Positions 32,917-43,705 of a DNA stretch of 64,000 bases are shown in pieces (positions within the stretch are counted from its first letter, which is position 1; each line of letters starts with the position of its first letter). Origin of the DNA: Anolis sagrei. Lineage: Eukaryota; Chordata; Lepidosauria; Squamata; Anolidae. Made by a program: the position numbers and the translations under genes. A model generated the notes under the pieces. The model did not search any database, was not told where the DNA came from, and was given only the letters and a program-made list of their open reading frames with translations. Location of the stretch: positions 90,304,000 through 90,367,999 of the forward strand of contig NC_090034.1 of NCBI RefSeq assembly GCF_037176765.1, written 5' to 3'.

Positions 32917-35434
32917 TATTTTTAACCTGCCCTCTCTCCCCAAGGGGTTTCAGGGCAGCTTCCAAAGTAAAAAAAAAAAAAAAGGCAAACATTCAATGCC
33001 AGTACAAAACATAATAGTCAATTTCCAAACAAACACAGATCAATCAAAAAATCATATAAAGCCCGTAATATAAAACATATCACAGAAGACAAAATTACAC
33101 AGATTAAAACACATATCAAAACCTAGGTCACCATAATTTAAAATTATGTGTTGTCAGCAACGTCTCAAGTAGAATCAGTGGTAGTGTACTTTCCTTCCTT
33201 TCTATAAGCTGTTTTTTCTTTCTCTATAGATTTCCATCGTTGTGAAAAAGCCATGAATGCCAAGGGACAAGATCCTTATGTTTGCCAGTGGTACAAAAGG
33301 GTGTACAAGTCCCTTTGCCCTATTTCTTGGGTAAGGAAATAGAACTAAACTGTAACCAGGAATTCATGTGTGTGAGAGAAAAGGGGCAAAAATAGGGGAT
33401 CTGTTTGGTGCCTAACGTATTTCTGTGTCTGTTTTCTGATGAGCTTCTGTTAACCATCATTCCAGTGCCATTTGCATTGTTGAGAGTGTCTTACATCACT
33501 AAAAATGACAAAGGAGTGGAATCAATATTATGCTCCAGTTTGATATAAGCTTTCCATATGTAGAGTCAGAATTTTGTATACTTAGCATTATTGCAAATAG
33601 CAAGAGAAACCTATGTTATGATGCATTATTGAAAGAGGATTAAAAATAATGCTTCTCCAATTCCAAAGTTGTACCGCATAACTACAAAGCAAAGGAAATT
33701 GACTATTTGGATGTTCCTCCGAAGTTTTTGGGTGAAGGAGGGACTGGGAAATTCTCAACAGTCTGTTCCTGTTGCTACTTACAGCCACTGGTATTCTAAC
33801 TTTATTTTAGTAAAAGAGGGTCAGAGTTCAGGTGCCCTTCAAGCCCCTTGAATGTCGTCACAGGAGTTAAAAGTGATGAAAATACTAAAAATAAGCTATA
33901 TATTTTGTTTTGTTTTACATTAGTTTGTTCAGTTTTCCTAAAATATAATGTGTCTGCATTTTTTCATGTTTGAACGGTTTGAGGCAAATAATATATAGCC
34001 ATAAATAAATCTGGTGGTCCTTTTATGAGCCAAAAATGGACTGAAATCTGAAATATGAGAGTAGGCCTAGTAGCCACATCGGGGGCAGAAGTGTCTTGTG
34101 AAATGCCATCTTGTGAACTTTCTGCAATCTATCCTTAACAAACAAGGCAATTTTGTTGTGCCAGAGCTTTCATAAGGAACTCTTATGAATTAATTACTGG
34201 AAATCTAAGGTTATTGTCTTTGCAAGAAAGCTAAATCCATATAGATGGTTTATAAATCATAGATCAAACAAGTAAAAAAAAACCATGCCAGCCACTGATA
34301 CAGGCGAAATGTCAGGAGAAAATGCTGCTAGAGCATGGCCATACAGCTCAGAAGCCATACAACACTCCAAGTTGTCCAAATGAGTGTTGTTTTTCAAGCT
34401 GATAATAGCTAGAGGGCACATGTTTAGTACTATGCAAGCCAGTCTGCTCACAGGAGTACCTCTACCCTACTAAACTATTTCCACATCCGAGGCGAAAGTT
34501 ATGTGCCAGCAGTAATTAAGTTACTTGAGGCCAAACCATTAATCACCTTCTATATGGTTCACAATTGGATCCCTATTCCAATTTTTCTAATTCAGAAGGT
34601 TTTGATCTAAATCATTGATACCATCCTTCATTCCCTGCTGCATTTCAAATACAATCCTGTGTTTAGAAGCCAGCATTCAGAAGGTTGAAACAAGAGCCTG
34701 GCTTACTATATTCCACTTTGCTGAAGTTTATCTTTTTTCCTTTAGCTTTGGTTTACCTCAGTCTACATGCTGTTTTTGAGTCAATGTAGACTCAAAACCA
34801 GCATGTAGGATGAGGTAAATTAAAAACTAGTGGTACTGCCTCCTGTCTGGATATCTTAGCTCATTGGATATTGAAACAGCTAAGACAGCATTTTAGCAAC
34901 ATATCCTAAATACTAAATATCAACACCATCTTGGCCAGATTACCGATTCCACACTAATTAACGGGGTATGTCATGTATACAAACCAGCAAGTGGTATTTT
35001 GGCACTTCCAGGTCCTAATCATCAACATCTTCATATTCACAGGATTTGATTCATTTCCCTCTGCTTATTGGAAAATCTCTTGATTGCATGTGCCCATTGT
35101 GGCTCAGGGGCAGTTGAACCAGTGTTCTTCTTTATTGCCTCATCTATTGTGATTGTAAGAAAAACATAACTGAACCTTTCTTATTTAAATTGCCTGGTCA
35201 CAGGCCTCGATAAAGATTGACATTACCAAAACAAACAAACAAACAAAACCCTAACAACTATCGACGAGAGTAGCAGAAGTGTAGTTTAAAAAAAAAAATT
35301 CTGCAGTTCTAGCCACTTTGCCACTGTAGTATTCCTGACAATAGGACTGATGATGAAAGAAGCTTCTTGGTCTTTTGCAGGTCAATTCCTGGGATGAACG
35401 TATAGAAGCGGGGACTTTCCCAGGCAAGATCTGA
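32256..35434 (+). CDS. COX6B1: COX6B1, cytochrome c oxidase subunit 6B1
   Basis: Three coding exons 32256-32361, 33230-33330 and 35381-35434 join to exactly 86 residues, the length of human COX6B1. The protein begins [20 protein letters not shown] and ends EAGTFPGKI. Cysteines at 30, 40, 54 and 65 form the twin CX9C/CX10C motif that is oxidised in the mitochondrial intermembrane space. The subunit sits on the outer face of complex IV and helps join its two monomers. It is nuclear encoded with no cleaved presequence, as in the family. The upstream CpG promoter carries YY1 and NRF-2-like sites. RBM42 follows on the same strand. All phases agree and no lesion is seen. The donor of the first coding exon is weak (see findings). 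Confidence 0.96.
32884..33130 (-). mobile_element. L2 LINE 3' end (minus) in COX6B1 intron
   Basis: An AATAATAAT microsatellite tail (32886-32913) precedes TTTATTTTTAACCTGCCCTC and CCCCAAGGGGTTTCAGGGC, the reverse of an L2 ending. Confidence 0.7.
33230..33330 (+). CDS. COX6B1: COX6B1 second coding exon
   Basis: 101 bp after tctctatag; completes Asp and encodes [19 protein letters not shown] then [15 protein letters not shown]. Donor GTAAGG. Confidence 0.95.
33331..35380 (+). other. COX6B1: COX6B1 intron before last exon
   Basis: About 2 kb without coding signal. It holds a half copy of the dispersed palindromic repeat near 34290-34370 and a 30-bp-arm hairpin at 34750-34818 (TTTACCTCAGTCTACATGCT facing its near complement). 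Confidence 0.6.
35381..35434 (+). CDS. COX6B1: COX6B1 last coding exon
   Basis: 18 codons, [17 protein letters not shown] and TGA, after cttttgcag. Much too short for an open-frame scan; found by homology. Confidence 0.95.
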   Translation, partial: VNSWDERIEAGTFPGKI

Positions 35435-35600
35435 TTGTCTTGTGTCTGCCATTTGCTCTCCTCTTCAGGACACTGTTTTGCTGCTGAGTCTCCTCCGTGT
35501 GATGACTCTGAAGGATCAACTGAAGTATCTCTCTGGGTCTTTTCCACTTCAGCATCTAACATTAATCAATAGTACCCAGTCTTGGATGTGACAAATTCTA

Positions 35601-35606
35601 ATTAAA
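35601..35606 (+). terminator. COX6B1: Candidate poly(A) signal of COX6B1
   Basis: ATTAAA, 167 bp after the stop, gives a short 3' UTR as expected for this gene. Confidence 0.5.
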
Positions 35607-35639
35607 GGCATAAAACCGTGGCTGTGTCTGTGGATCAGT

Positions 35640-36130
35640 GAATTAACTTTGTATCATTGGGCCTCTTGGTGTGTGCAGTGTTTGAAGTTTCTGGGACATC
35701 CCTCAAAAGTCATGTGTATAACTTACTGATCAGCAGCTGGTCCCCACCCCCCACCCACCGGGCACCATATTCTGCTCCTGCACTTGACATAAGCCTCCAT
35801 TTCCACTGCATAAGATTCCTCAGACAACCTATACATGAGAAACCTGCTGGGTGTTGTTGGATTAGGAGCATTGCTGAGTTCCTCAGGGTCAGCCATCACT
35901 TGCAGCTGATCAGTTCCCACAGGCAGTAGAGAGTTCTGAGAATTTATTGGATATGTTATTATAATTGTATGAATCATTAAGCAGGCAACAACACCTATGA
36001 ATTCCCCTTTTCTTAATGATCCGGATAAAACTGTTATGTGATGTTATCTGGAAGAGAACCTTTACTTTACGTGCTACTTTTAGTAGTACTGATTCAACAG
36101 CAAAATCCTATAATCATACTATTTGAGAAC
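35640..36130. other. Intergenic stretch after COX6B1
   Basis: No gene, RNA or known repeat recognised here. Confidence 0.4.
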
Positions 36131-36139
36131 ACCTAACCT

Positions 36140-36294
36140 CATCACACTAGAGAAAAATCCACTTAAAATCCAGTTTCTGCTTCCTGCAGAATTCTGGGGT
36201 TTGTAGTTTAGGAAGGCGCCTTTAACAGCCTCACTAAACTACAAATCCCAGAATTCTGCAGGATTTTAAGTGGATTTTTCTCTCTGGTGTGATG
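36140..36294. mobile_element. Palindromic MITE
   Basis: Inverted ends CATCACACTAGAGAAAAATC and GATTTTTCTCTCTGGTGTGATG, with a second inner pair GCAGAATTCTGGGGTTTGTAGT and ACTACAAATCCCAGAATTCTGC. About 155 bp, hAT-like in layout. Confidence 0.78.
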
Positions 36295-36581
36295 AAGTAA
36301 CTAGTGGTACCTGAAATTAAGGATCAATTAGTAATACTTTAATTATGTATAACTGTTCAAGCTGTAAACATAGTCTGTAGGGAATGTATAGGAATGTATT
36401 GTAAGGCATATTTCATGAGTACTTGGAAGCAAGTCCTGGGATCAGTGGATTCTGGATAGATCAATGTTTCCATACATTTTAATGAAGCTTATTATTATCT
36501 ATTGCTTTGGAAGGTTGGTGTGTCTTTATAGCTCATATTCCAACACATCAATTATTTTGTTAATTAGTGAATCTATTTTTG

Positions 36582-36890
36582 TATGTTGTTGTTCATTGTT
36601 TATTAGTTCAGTTGCTTCCGACTCTTTGTGACCTCATGGACCAGTCCACACCAGAGCTCCCTGTCAGCTATAGCCACCCCCAGTTTGTTCAAAGTCAATC
36701 CAGTCCCTTCAAGGATGCCATCCATCCATCTTGCCCTTGGTCAGCCCCTCTTCCTTTTTCCTTCCATTTTCCCCAGCATCATTGTCTTCTTCAAGCTTTC
36801 CTGTCTTCTCATTATATGGCCAAAGTACTTAATCTTTGCCTCTAATATCCTTCCCTCCAATGAGCAGTTGGGTTTTATTTCCTGAAGTAT
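36582..36890 (-). mobile_element. RTE-BovB LINE, 3' half (minus)
   Basis: GTTCAGTTGCTTCCGACTCT, TTGTGACCTCATGGACCAGT and CCTTCAAGGATGCCATCCATC are the conserved BovB 3' region. It is interrupted at 36890 by an L2 insertion and resumes at 41430. Confidence 0.88.
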
Positions 36891-39800
36891 TTATTTATTT
36901 ATTTATTTGGTATGCTTGTATACCGCCAATATCTCAGCCTGTGCGGCGACTCATTGCGGTTTACAACATGTTAAAATATACAATGTTAAAAAATACAATT
37001 CACTTAAGCATATAAAAATTAAAATTAAGAATACATACAAAAACATACGCAGTATTGGGCCACCAATACAGATCGGGACATCTCATAGTTAAAATCGTCA
37101 TCCAATTCGTTGTCTTGATTGCTAATCCATGGTCAGATAAAACATCACGACGAAGGTCAATTGAAGACTTGCTCAAACATCCAGGTTTTTAGTTTTTTCC
37201 TAAATGCCATTAGCGAGGTCGCTGATCTTAATTCAGTAGGGAGGGCATTCCAAAGCCGGGGGGCCACCGCAGAAAAGGCCCTATCTCTAGTTCCCACGAG
37301 CCGCACCTGTGAAGCAGGTGGGATAGAGAGAAGGGCTTCTCCTGAAGATCTAAGGGTCCTGGTGGGCTGATAGGCCGAGATACGTTCGGATAGGTATGTA
37401 GGGCCAGAACCGTTTAGGGCTTTAAAGGTCAAAACCAGCACTTTGAATTGGGCTCGGTAGCTAATCGGTAGCCAGTGAAGCTGGTACAGCAGAGGAGTTG
37501 TGTGCTCCCTGCGCCCAGCCCCTGTTAATACCATGGCTGCCGCCCATTGGACTAGTTGGAGCTTCCGGGCCGTCTTCAAAGGCAACCCCACGTAGAGAGC
37601 GTTGCAGTAATCAAGACGGGATGTAACCAGAGCGTGGACTACCGTGGCCAAGTCAGACTTCCCAAGGTACGGTCGCAGTTGGCGCACGAGTCTTAACTGT
37701 GCGAATGCTCCCCTGGTCACCGCCGAAACCTGGGGCTCCAGGCTCAGCGATGAGTCCAGGATCACACCCAAACTGCGAACCTGTGTCTTCAGGGGGAGTG
37801 CGACCCCGTCTAACACAGGCTGTAACCCTATACCCTGTTCGGCCTTGCGACTGACCAGGAGCACCTCTGTCTTGTCTGGATTCAATTTCAATTTGTTCGC
37901 CCCCATCCAGACCGTCACAGCGGCCAAGCACCGGTTCAGGACCTCGACAGCCTCCTTAGTAGCGGGTGGGAAGGAGTGACAGAGCTGGACATCATCTGCG
38001 TACAGATGACACCGCACCCCGAAACTCCGGATGATCTCGCCCAGCGGCTTCATGTAGATGTTGAACAACATGGGGGACAGTATTGAACCCTGAGGAACCC
38101 CACAAAACAAAGGTTGTGGGGTAGAACAGGAGTCCCCCAGTGACACCTTCTGAGACCGATCCTCGAGGAATGACCGGAGCCACTGCAGAGCAGTACCTCC
38201 GAGACCCATTCCCGCGAGGCGTCCCAGAAGGATACCGTGGTCGACGGTATCGAAGGCCGCTGAGAGGTCGAGTAGCACCAACAGGGACACACTCCCCCTG
38301 TCGAGCTCCCGACGGAGATCATCCACTAAGGCGACCAAGGCTGTCTCGGTACCATGTCCCGGCCTAAAGCCAGACTGTGCCGGATCTAGATAATCCGTGT
38401 CTACCAAGAATGCCTGGAGTTGTGAGGCCACCACACGTTCCATGACTTTGCCCAAAAAGGGAAGATTGGAAACAGGCCGATAGTTTACCAATTGAGTGGG
38501 GTCCAGTGATGGCTTCTTCAACAGCGGTTTTATTACAGCTTGCTTTAAGCTGGCTGGAAAAATGCCTTCCCGAAGGGAGGCATTAACCACCACCTTAACC
38601 CACTCGGCCAATCCCCCTCTGGCCTCCTTTAGAAGCCAGGATGGGCAGGGGTCTAGGATGCATGTGGTAGCTCTCATTCCTCCAAGCACCTTGTCCACAT
38701 CCTCGTATTGAACCAATTGAAATGAATCCATCAAAATCGGACAAGCAGATGCTCGTGTTACATCCTCAGAGACTGCCGTTAATGCGGCGTCCAGTCCAGA
38801 GCGGATCAAGGCGACTTTGTCTGCAAAGAACCGAGCAAAAGCTTCACAGCGAGCAGCCGAGTCATCAGGGCACCCATCCTGAGTGGTGGGTTTTAAAAGG
38901 CCTCTGACAACTCGGAACAGTTCAGCCGGACGGTTCTTTGCAGACGCAATAGTGGCCGCGAAGAAAGTTTTCTTAGCTGCTCTTATTGCCGCGGCATATG
39001 ACCTTAAAAAGGCCACAAACCGTGTTCGGTTTGACTCGCTCGGATCCGAACGCCACACGCTCTCTAGTTCCCTCTTCTTTCGCTTCAACACCGCCAGCTC
39101 CTCAGTAAACCAAGGGGCCGGTTTAGATCGGCTACTTGAGAGGGGACGTTCTGGAGCGATCGTGTCTATTGCCCTAGTCATCTCCCCATTCCAGAGAGCG
39201 ACCAGGGCATCAACAGGATCACCAACCGCGGTGGCGGGAAAATCCCCAAGAGCCGTCAGGAATCCTTCCGGATCCATAAGCCTCCTGGGGCGGACCAATT
39301 TAATAGGTCCTCCACCTCTGCGGAGGTTAGGGGGCGCAGTAAGTCTAAAGCTGACCAGGAAGTGGTCGGTCCATGGCAACGGAGAGATGGATAACTCCTC
39401 AACACCGCCACCTTCCTCCCATCCCTGACAGAAAACCAAGTCCAATGTATGTCCAGCACTGTGGGTGGGGCCAGATACTTGTTGGGACAGACCCATGGTC
39501 GCCATGGTAGACATGAAGTCCTGAGCCGCTCCCGTTAGGGCAGCCTCAGCATGGACATTGAAGTCCCCCAGCACAAGCAGCCGCTGGGACTCCAATGCCA
39601 GGTCCGAGACTACCCCCGCTAGCTCAGGTAGGGAGACTGTAGTGCAGCGAGGTGGACGGTACACTAACAGAATCCCTAATCTGTCCCGGTCACCCACCCT
39701 CAGGTGGACGCATTCAAAATTTGTTGACTGCGGGATGGGGGTCCTGGTCAGAGGAATAGAATCTCTATAGACTACTGCAACCCCGCCTCCCTGCCCTCCG

Positions 39801-41435
39801 GATCTCGGTTGATGCTGCATAGAGAACCCGGGTGGACAAAGCTGGGTCAGATTTACACCTCCAGCTTCGTCCAGCCAGGTCTCCGTGATGCACGCCAGAT
39901 CTGCCCGCTCATCCAAGATTAAATCCTGGATGACAGTTGTTTTGCCGTTGACAGATCTGGCGTTCAACAGCACCACTTTCAATCCCGAGGGACCGCCATC
40001 CTGGTTACACCTACTTACCGTATCAGGAGACCGATTTGGGATTACTAAAGTTGTTCCGCGTTCCCTAGGCCGAATTAAAGGTCTCCTTTTCCCATATCTC
40101 CCCTTCCCCACCACGACTTCTATGGGGGCTCCTCGGTTAACGGAAGCCTCTCCCTCCTCCATGACGCTTTTGGTGCTTATATTAATAAGCCAGGGATCGT
40201 TATGGTTTGCATACCATGTTATAATTGCATTTTGCCATAGCTTATCCTTCCAAGTGTTCTTCAGTCCCGTTAAGCTATATTCAAGATCCCTCGCACTATT
40301 CCATTTATCCTTACCCACATATACAATTAGCAGCCAAGTCAACAGCTGCCAAGGAGCAGATGGAAGCATGGGTGGTAGAAGTTACACACAGTTAGAGCAG
40401 GGATTACGCTGTTAAATTACGGATGGTGTTTTAACACAATACAATAGAACAACAATATAAATGCGATGGCTTAATAACCCAAGGTATTAACTAAAAAGCG
40501 TCATGGAGGCCTGCATCAGTACTAGCTATACAATCAAGGTTAAAGTGCTGTAGTTGGCTAAATGCACCAAAAAGTCGTTTAAAGTGCTAATGGCATAAAG
40601 TGCAAGATCAACAATTAGTAAAGTGCACAAGGTAACCAACTGGTCATGGAGTTAAATTAATTAGCAATTAGCAATAAACAAGGGATGGTCCACACAATCA
40701 AGGTCAACACAGACGGAATTAGAGCAATGGTCAACACAGTCTATCTAAGATTCTATCTGAAATTGGAGCAACGAGATGCCCAAATGCCAAAATACTGGGG
40801 CCAAAAGATGGTCAACACAGTTCTCCGGAAATTGATGGTTGGCAAGTGAGATGTTGGAGATCACATGCGATGGCGGCAGTTTTCAATAAGGTGGTGGAAA
40901 GATATGGTAATGATATAAGGTTTAGCAGACTAAAGTGCTTAGATTAAGGTGACCTGGGCAAAATAGGCTGAGATGGTTCTAACGTGCTCAATATGCAAGG
41001 AATGTCTACTATAAATAGTTCACAACTACTCAGACAAGACAGACAATTCGTCCCGAAGGGCCTAGGTCCTTGGGCCCGTGGAACAACAAGCCGGCACCCA
41101 GGGCCAGGTCTCCGGATCTTCTTGGCCGTCTCGGGTAAAGATGATCTTAGCAGAGCAGATGGTAATAAAGCACGTTCAACACAAGATAGCAGCGTCACAA
41201 CAACGGTCAACACAATCAGTCTGAGCAGCACAATGATAACAATACCATGATGACAACACAACCAATCCGCCACAGTGGAGGAGCCGCTAGGCCAGTTGCA
41301 GGCCAGTTGTCAATAAATAAAGTCGCAGTCGGGCCTCTGCCTGCGAAACTAGGCTCCGAAGAAGAGCTGGTCCTTCTGAGCCGAGAGGCAATACGGGACG
41401 GCAAGAGGACGCCGAGGAGATAGCAGGACAAGTAT
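36885..41435 (-). mobile_element. Full-length L2-clade LINE inserted in BovB
   Basis: Minus-strand element 36891-41429 (4.54 kb) flanked by a 6-bp duplication AAGTAT (36885-36890, 41430-41435). The two flanks rejoin exactly into BovB, which fixes both ends. From the 5' end it has about 1.06 kb of GC-rich leader, one open frame of 1070 codons (40369-37157), about 270 bp of 3' UTR and an AAATAAATAAATA-type tail. No ORF1 could be recognised in the leader. The intact frame and complete ends suggest a recent insertion. Confidence 0.92.
37157..40369 (-). CDS. L2 LINE ORF: endonuclease and reverse transcriptase
   Basis: 1070-residue protein of an L2-clade retrotransposon. Residues about 130-345 are an APE-type endonuclease (LLNARSV near 133, ETWL near 163, LGDFNVH near 267, TDHFLV near 334). 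Residues about 610-870 are the reverse transcriptase, with DLSAAFD at 701-707, GVPQGSILSPMLFN near 758 and the catalytic YADD at 790-793. The C-terminal part includes [13 protein letters not shown] and RDRAFSAVAPRLWNALP. Residues 1-125 match no domain that I know. It would nick DNA and prime its own cDNA in the nucleus. The frame has no interruption and both active-site motifs are complete, so the copy may be able to move. Confidence 0.93.
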   Translation of the reverse strand: MLPSAPWQLLTWLLIVYVGKDKWNSARDLEYSLTGLKNTWKDKLWQNAIITWYANHNDPWLINISTKSVMEEGEASVNRGAPIEVVVGKGRYGKRRPLIRPRERGTTLVIPNRSPDTVSRCNQDGGPSGLKVVLLNARSVNGKTTVIQDLILDERADLACITETWLDEAGGVNLTQLCPPGFSMQHQPRSGGQGGGVAVVYRDSIPLTRTPIPQSTNFECVHLRVGDRDRLGILLVYRPPRCTTVSLPELAGVVSDLALESQRLLVLGDFNVHAEAALTGAAQDFMSTMATMGLSQQVSGPTHSAGHTLDLVFCQGWEEGGGVEELSISPLPWTDHFLVSFRLTAPPNLRRGGGPIKLVRPRRLMDPEGFLTALGDFPATAVGDPVDALVALWNGEMTRAIDTIAPERPLSSSRSKPAPWFTEELAVLKRKKRELESVWRSDPSESNRTRFVAFLRSYAAAIRAAKKTFFAATIASAKNRPAELFRVVRGLLKPTTQDGCPDDSAARCEAFARFFADKVALIRSGLDAALTAVSEDVTRASACPILMDSFQLVQYEDVDKVLGGMRATTCILDPCPSWLLKEARGGLAEWVKVVVNASLREGIFPASLKQAVIKPLLKKPSLDPTQLVNYRPVSNLPFLGKVMERVVASQLQAFLVDTDYLDPAQSGFRPGHGTETALVALVDDLRRELDRGSVSLLVLLDLSAAFDTVDHGILLGRLAGMGLGGTALQWLRSFLEDRSQKVSLGDSCSTPQPLFCGVPQGSILSPMLFNIYMKPLGEIIRSFGVRCHLYADDVQLCHSFPPATKEAVEVLNRCLAAVTVWMGANKLKLNPDKTEVLLVSRKAEQGIGLQPVLDGVALPLKTQVRSLGVILDSSLSLEPQVSAVTRGAFAQLRLVRQLRPYLGKSDLATVVHALVTSRLDYCNALYVGLPLKTARKLQLVQWAAAMVLTGAGRREHTTPLLYQLHWLPISYRAQFKVLVLTFKALNGSGPTYLSERISAYQPTRTLRSSGEALLSIPPASQVRLVGTRDRAFSAVAPRLWNALPTELRSATSLMAFRKKLKTWMFEQVFN

Positions 41436-41990
41436 GGATTGGTTGGATTTTCTCGCGGTCCAAGGCACTCTCAAAATTTTCCTCCAGCACCACAGTTCAA
41501 AAGGATCTATTTTATTTGTTTATTTATTCATGACATTTATTCACAGTTCAAAAGCATCTTTCTTCCTTCACTCAGCCTTCCTTATGGTCCAGCTCTCACA
41601 TCTGTTGCTTACTACAGGAAATACCATTGCTTTTACTATGCGGATCTTCGTTGCCAGTGTGATGTCTCTACTCTTCACTATTTTATCAAGATTGGTCATT
41701 GCTCTCCTCCCAAGAAGTCAACGTCTTCTGAATTCCTGGCTGCAGTCTACATCTGCAGTAATCTTTGCACCTAGAAATACAAAGCCTCCACATTTTCTCC
41801 TTCTATTTGCCAGTTATCAATCAGTCTGGTTGCCATAATCTTGGTTTTTTATGTTTATCTGCAACCCAGCTTTTGCACTTTCTTCTTTTACCTTGGTTAG
41901 AAGGCTCCTCAGCTCCTCTCTTTCAGCCATCAAAGTGGTACCAGCATATCTAAAGTTGTTAATGTTTCTTTCAGCATTTTAAACTCCAGC
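41430..41990 (-). mobile_element. RTE-BovB LINE, upstream part (minus)
   Basis: Minus-strand reading gives DNWQIEGENVEA and ITADGD-type remnants of the BovB reverse transcriptase C-terminal region. It is frame-broken. It is contiguous with 36582-36884 once the L2 is removed. A 33-bp insert at 41509-41541 lies inside. Confidence 0.87.
41491..41559 (-). mobile_element. Tiny insert with long target duplication inside BovB
   Basis: CACAGTTCAAAAGGATCT (41491-41508) recurs with one change at 41542-41559. Between them are 33 AT-rich bases resembling an L2 tail in reverse. Confidence 0.6.
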
Positions 41991-42109
41991 CTTATAGAAG
42001 GGGAAAAAATAGCTTTGTAAGATGCTTTCTGTCTGAAACAAAGTCATTGTTCCTTATGTCAGCCCATGAATTGCTCCCTTTCTGTCTTTTAAGTTCAATG
42101 GCACCACGA

Positions 42110-42560
42110 GATGCAGAGCCAACCTTAAGAAATGGGACCACAAAGTGGAGTCCATGACATGCGCGTGTGGAAAAGAGCAAATCACACACCACCTATTACA
42201 ATGCAGCCTGAGCCCTACCACATGCACAATGGAGGACCTCCTTATAGCAACACCAAAGGCACTCCCAAGTGGCCAGCTACTGGTCAAAGGACATTTAAAA
42301 GAATGCCAAGTTTGCAAACTTTGTGGGTTTTTAAAAATACAATACAACTGTTTGGTCCGCTCCTGATACGATAAATAAACAAGTCTATCTGTGCTTTTTT
42401 CTCTGTTGCATCAGCATTCGGGCCAATAATGCGGTTTTGTGGCCCTTGATAGAGTTCTATTAATGCGCAGAGGCCAAGTCTTCAAACTTTGTGGTTTGCT
42501 TTTTAAATACATCACAACTGTATCCTTGATTTACTCCTGATACGATAAAATTAAAATGGC
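42110..42560 (+). mobile_element. Unclassified non-LTR retrotransposon 3' ends
   Basis: Encodes MTCACGKEQITHHLLQCSLS at 42145 onward (CxCG...H..C motif) and ends CTCCTGATACGATAAATAAAC. A second shorter tail follows at 42470-42550 with the same TACTCCTGATACGATAAA end. Confidence 0.6.
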
Positions 42561-42889
42561 AGGGTTTATGAACTGTACAATATTTCCTACTGAGATACAG
42601 TTTGGTTGGTTTTAATGCCTGATTTTTCTTAAAGGGCAACACATTTTAATGTCTCTAAACTCCTATGGGCTTCTCCTGAGCTTCAATTTTTCCAAAATTT
42701 GGTGAAGGTGCATTTGACCAATTAGTTCTACACAAATAGCCACTGGATGTTGAATCCACTTGGGCCTTAAGCAGAAAGAGAAGGAAAGCACATCAGCATA
42801 GTTCCTACTGAGCTTTAGCACTGTGCAGAAATGCTAACTGCGGCCCTCCAGCTGTTTGCGCCTCCATATCCCAGAATTCCTGACCATTG

Positions 42890-43488
42890 AATAAGCCGGC
42901 ACGAGCTCTGAGATCTGGGGAGACCCTCCTCTTGGTCCCACTACCATCTCAAGCGTGGTTGATGGGGACGATAGGGAGGGCCTTCTCAGTGGTGGCCCCC
43001 TGCCTCTGGAACGCCCTTCGAGGGGAAATAAGACAGGCCCCATCCCTCCCCTCCTTTCGTAAGAGCTTGAAGACCTGGTGGTTTCAACAAGCCTTTGAAA
43101 ATGACCAGTTCTAACTCAGCCCCACACATTGTCTAATATGGCCTTATTCTTCCTACCAGTTACCCAGATTCTTTCCTCTAATGAGCCTCGGAATGAACAA
43201 CCACAGACCCCTACCTAATATTATTGTTGCCTGCCATAGCATTGCACTTAATTCCCGGGCCCCCTAGAATTTTGGGGCTTGCACAAATCTTGGCTAGGCC
43301 TTTTAAATTTTTAATTGCCTAGAACTGGCAGGATTATTTTTAATATATGTGTGTTATGGCGGCAATTTTTATGCTTATATTTTGTTTGTTAATCTTATGG
43401 TTATGTTGTTTTTACTTTGTATGTTTTGTAATGTTACTTGAGAACCGCGTTGAGTCCCCTTGGGGAGATGGAGCGGTATATAAATGAA

Positions 43489-43546
<58 letters not shown>
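42890..43546 (+). mobile_element. L2 LINE 3' end with ATT tail
   Basis: C-terminal coding remnant (ALRSGETLLLVPLPSQAWLM and [20 protein letters not shown]) at 42887-43114, then AGAACCGCGTTGAGTCCCCT and an ATT microsatellite at 43487-43546. Older variant than the intact L2. Confidence 0.82.
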
Positions 43547-43548
<2 letters not shown>

Positions 43549-43599
43549 GGGCTTCTAGGAGTTGGAAGCCCAAATACCAGGAGAGACGTCGCCTGGCCT

Positions 43600-43705
43600 T
43601 TCCTACAGGGCCTTCTAGGGTTTTGGACTTCAGCTCCCAGAATTCCTAACCATTGGCCAAGGCAGCTGAGGCTTCTGGGAGTTGAAGTCCAAAAGAACAT
43701 CCTGT
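43600..43705. repeat. hAT MITE remnant before RBM42
   Basis: TTTTGGACTTCAGCTCCCAG and CTTCTGGGAGTTGAAGTCCA form an imperfect fold-back of the same MITE family that touches the COX6B1 promoter. Confidence 0.6.

Noticed and set aside
37653-39428. Several plus-strand frames over 37.6-39.4 kb
   Set aside because: Antisense shadows of the intact L2 reverse transcriptase frame.
35620-43700. ETV2 between COX6B1 and RBM42
   Set aside because: No ETS-domain peptide could be seen on either strand; most of the interval is BovB and L2.
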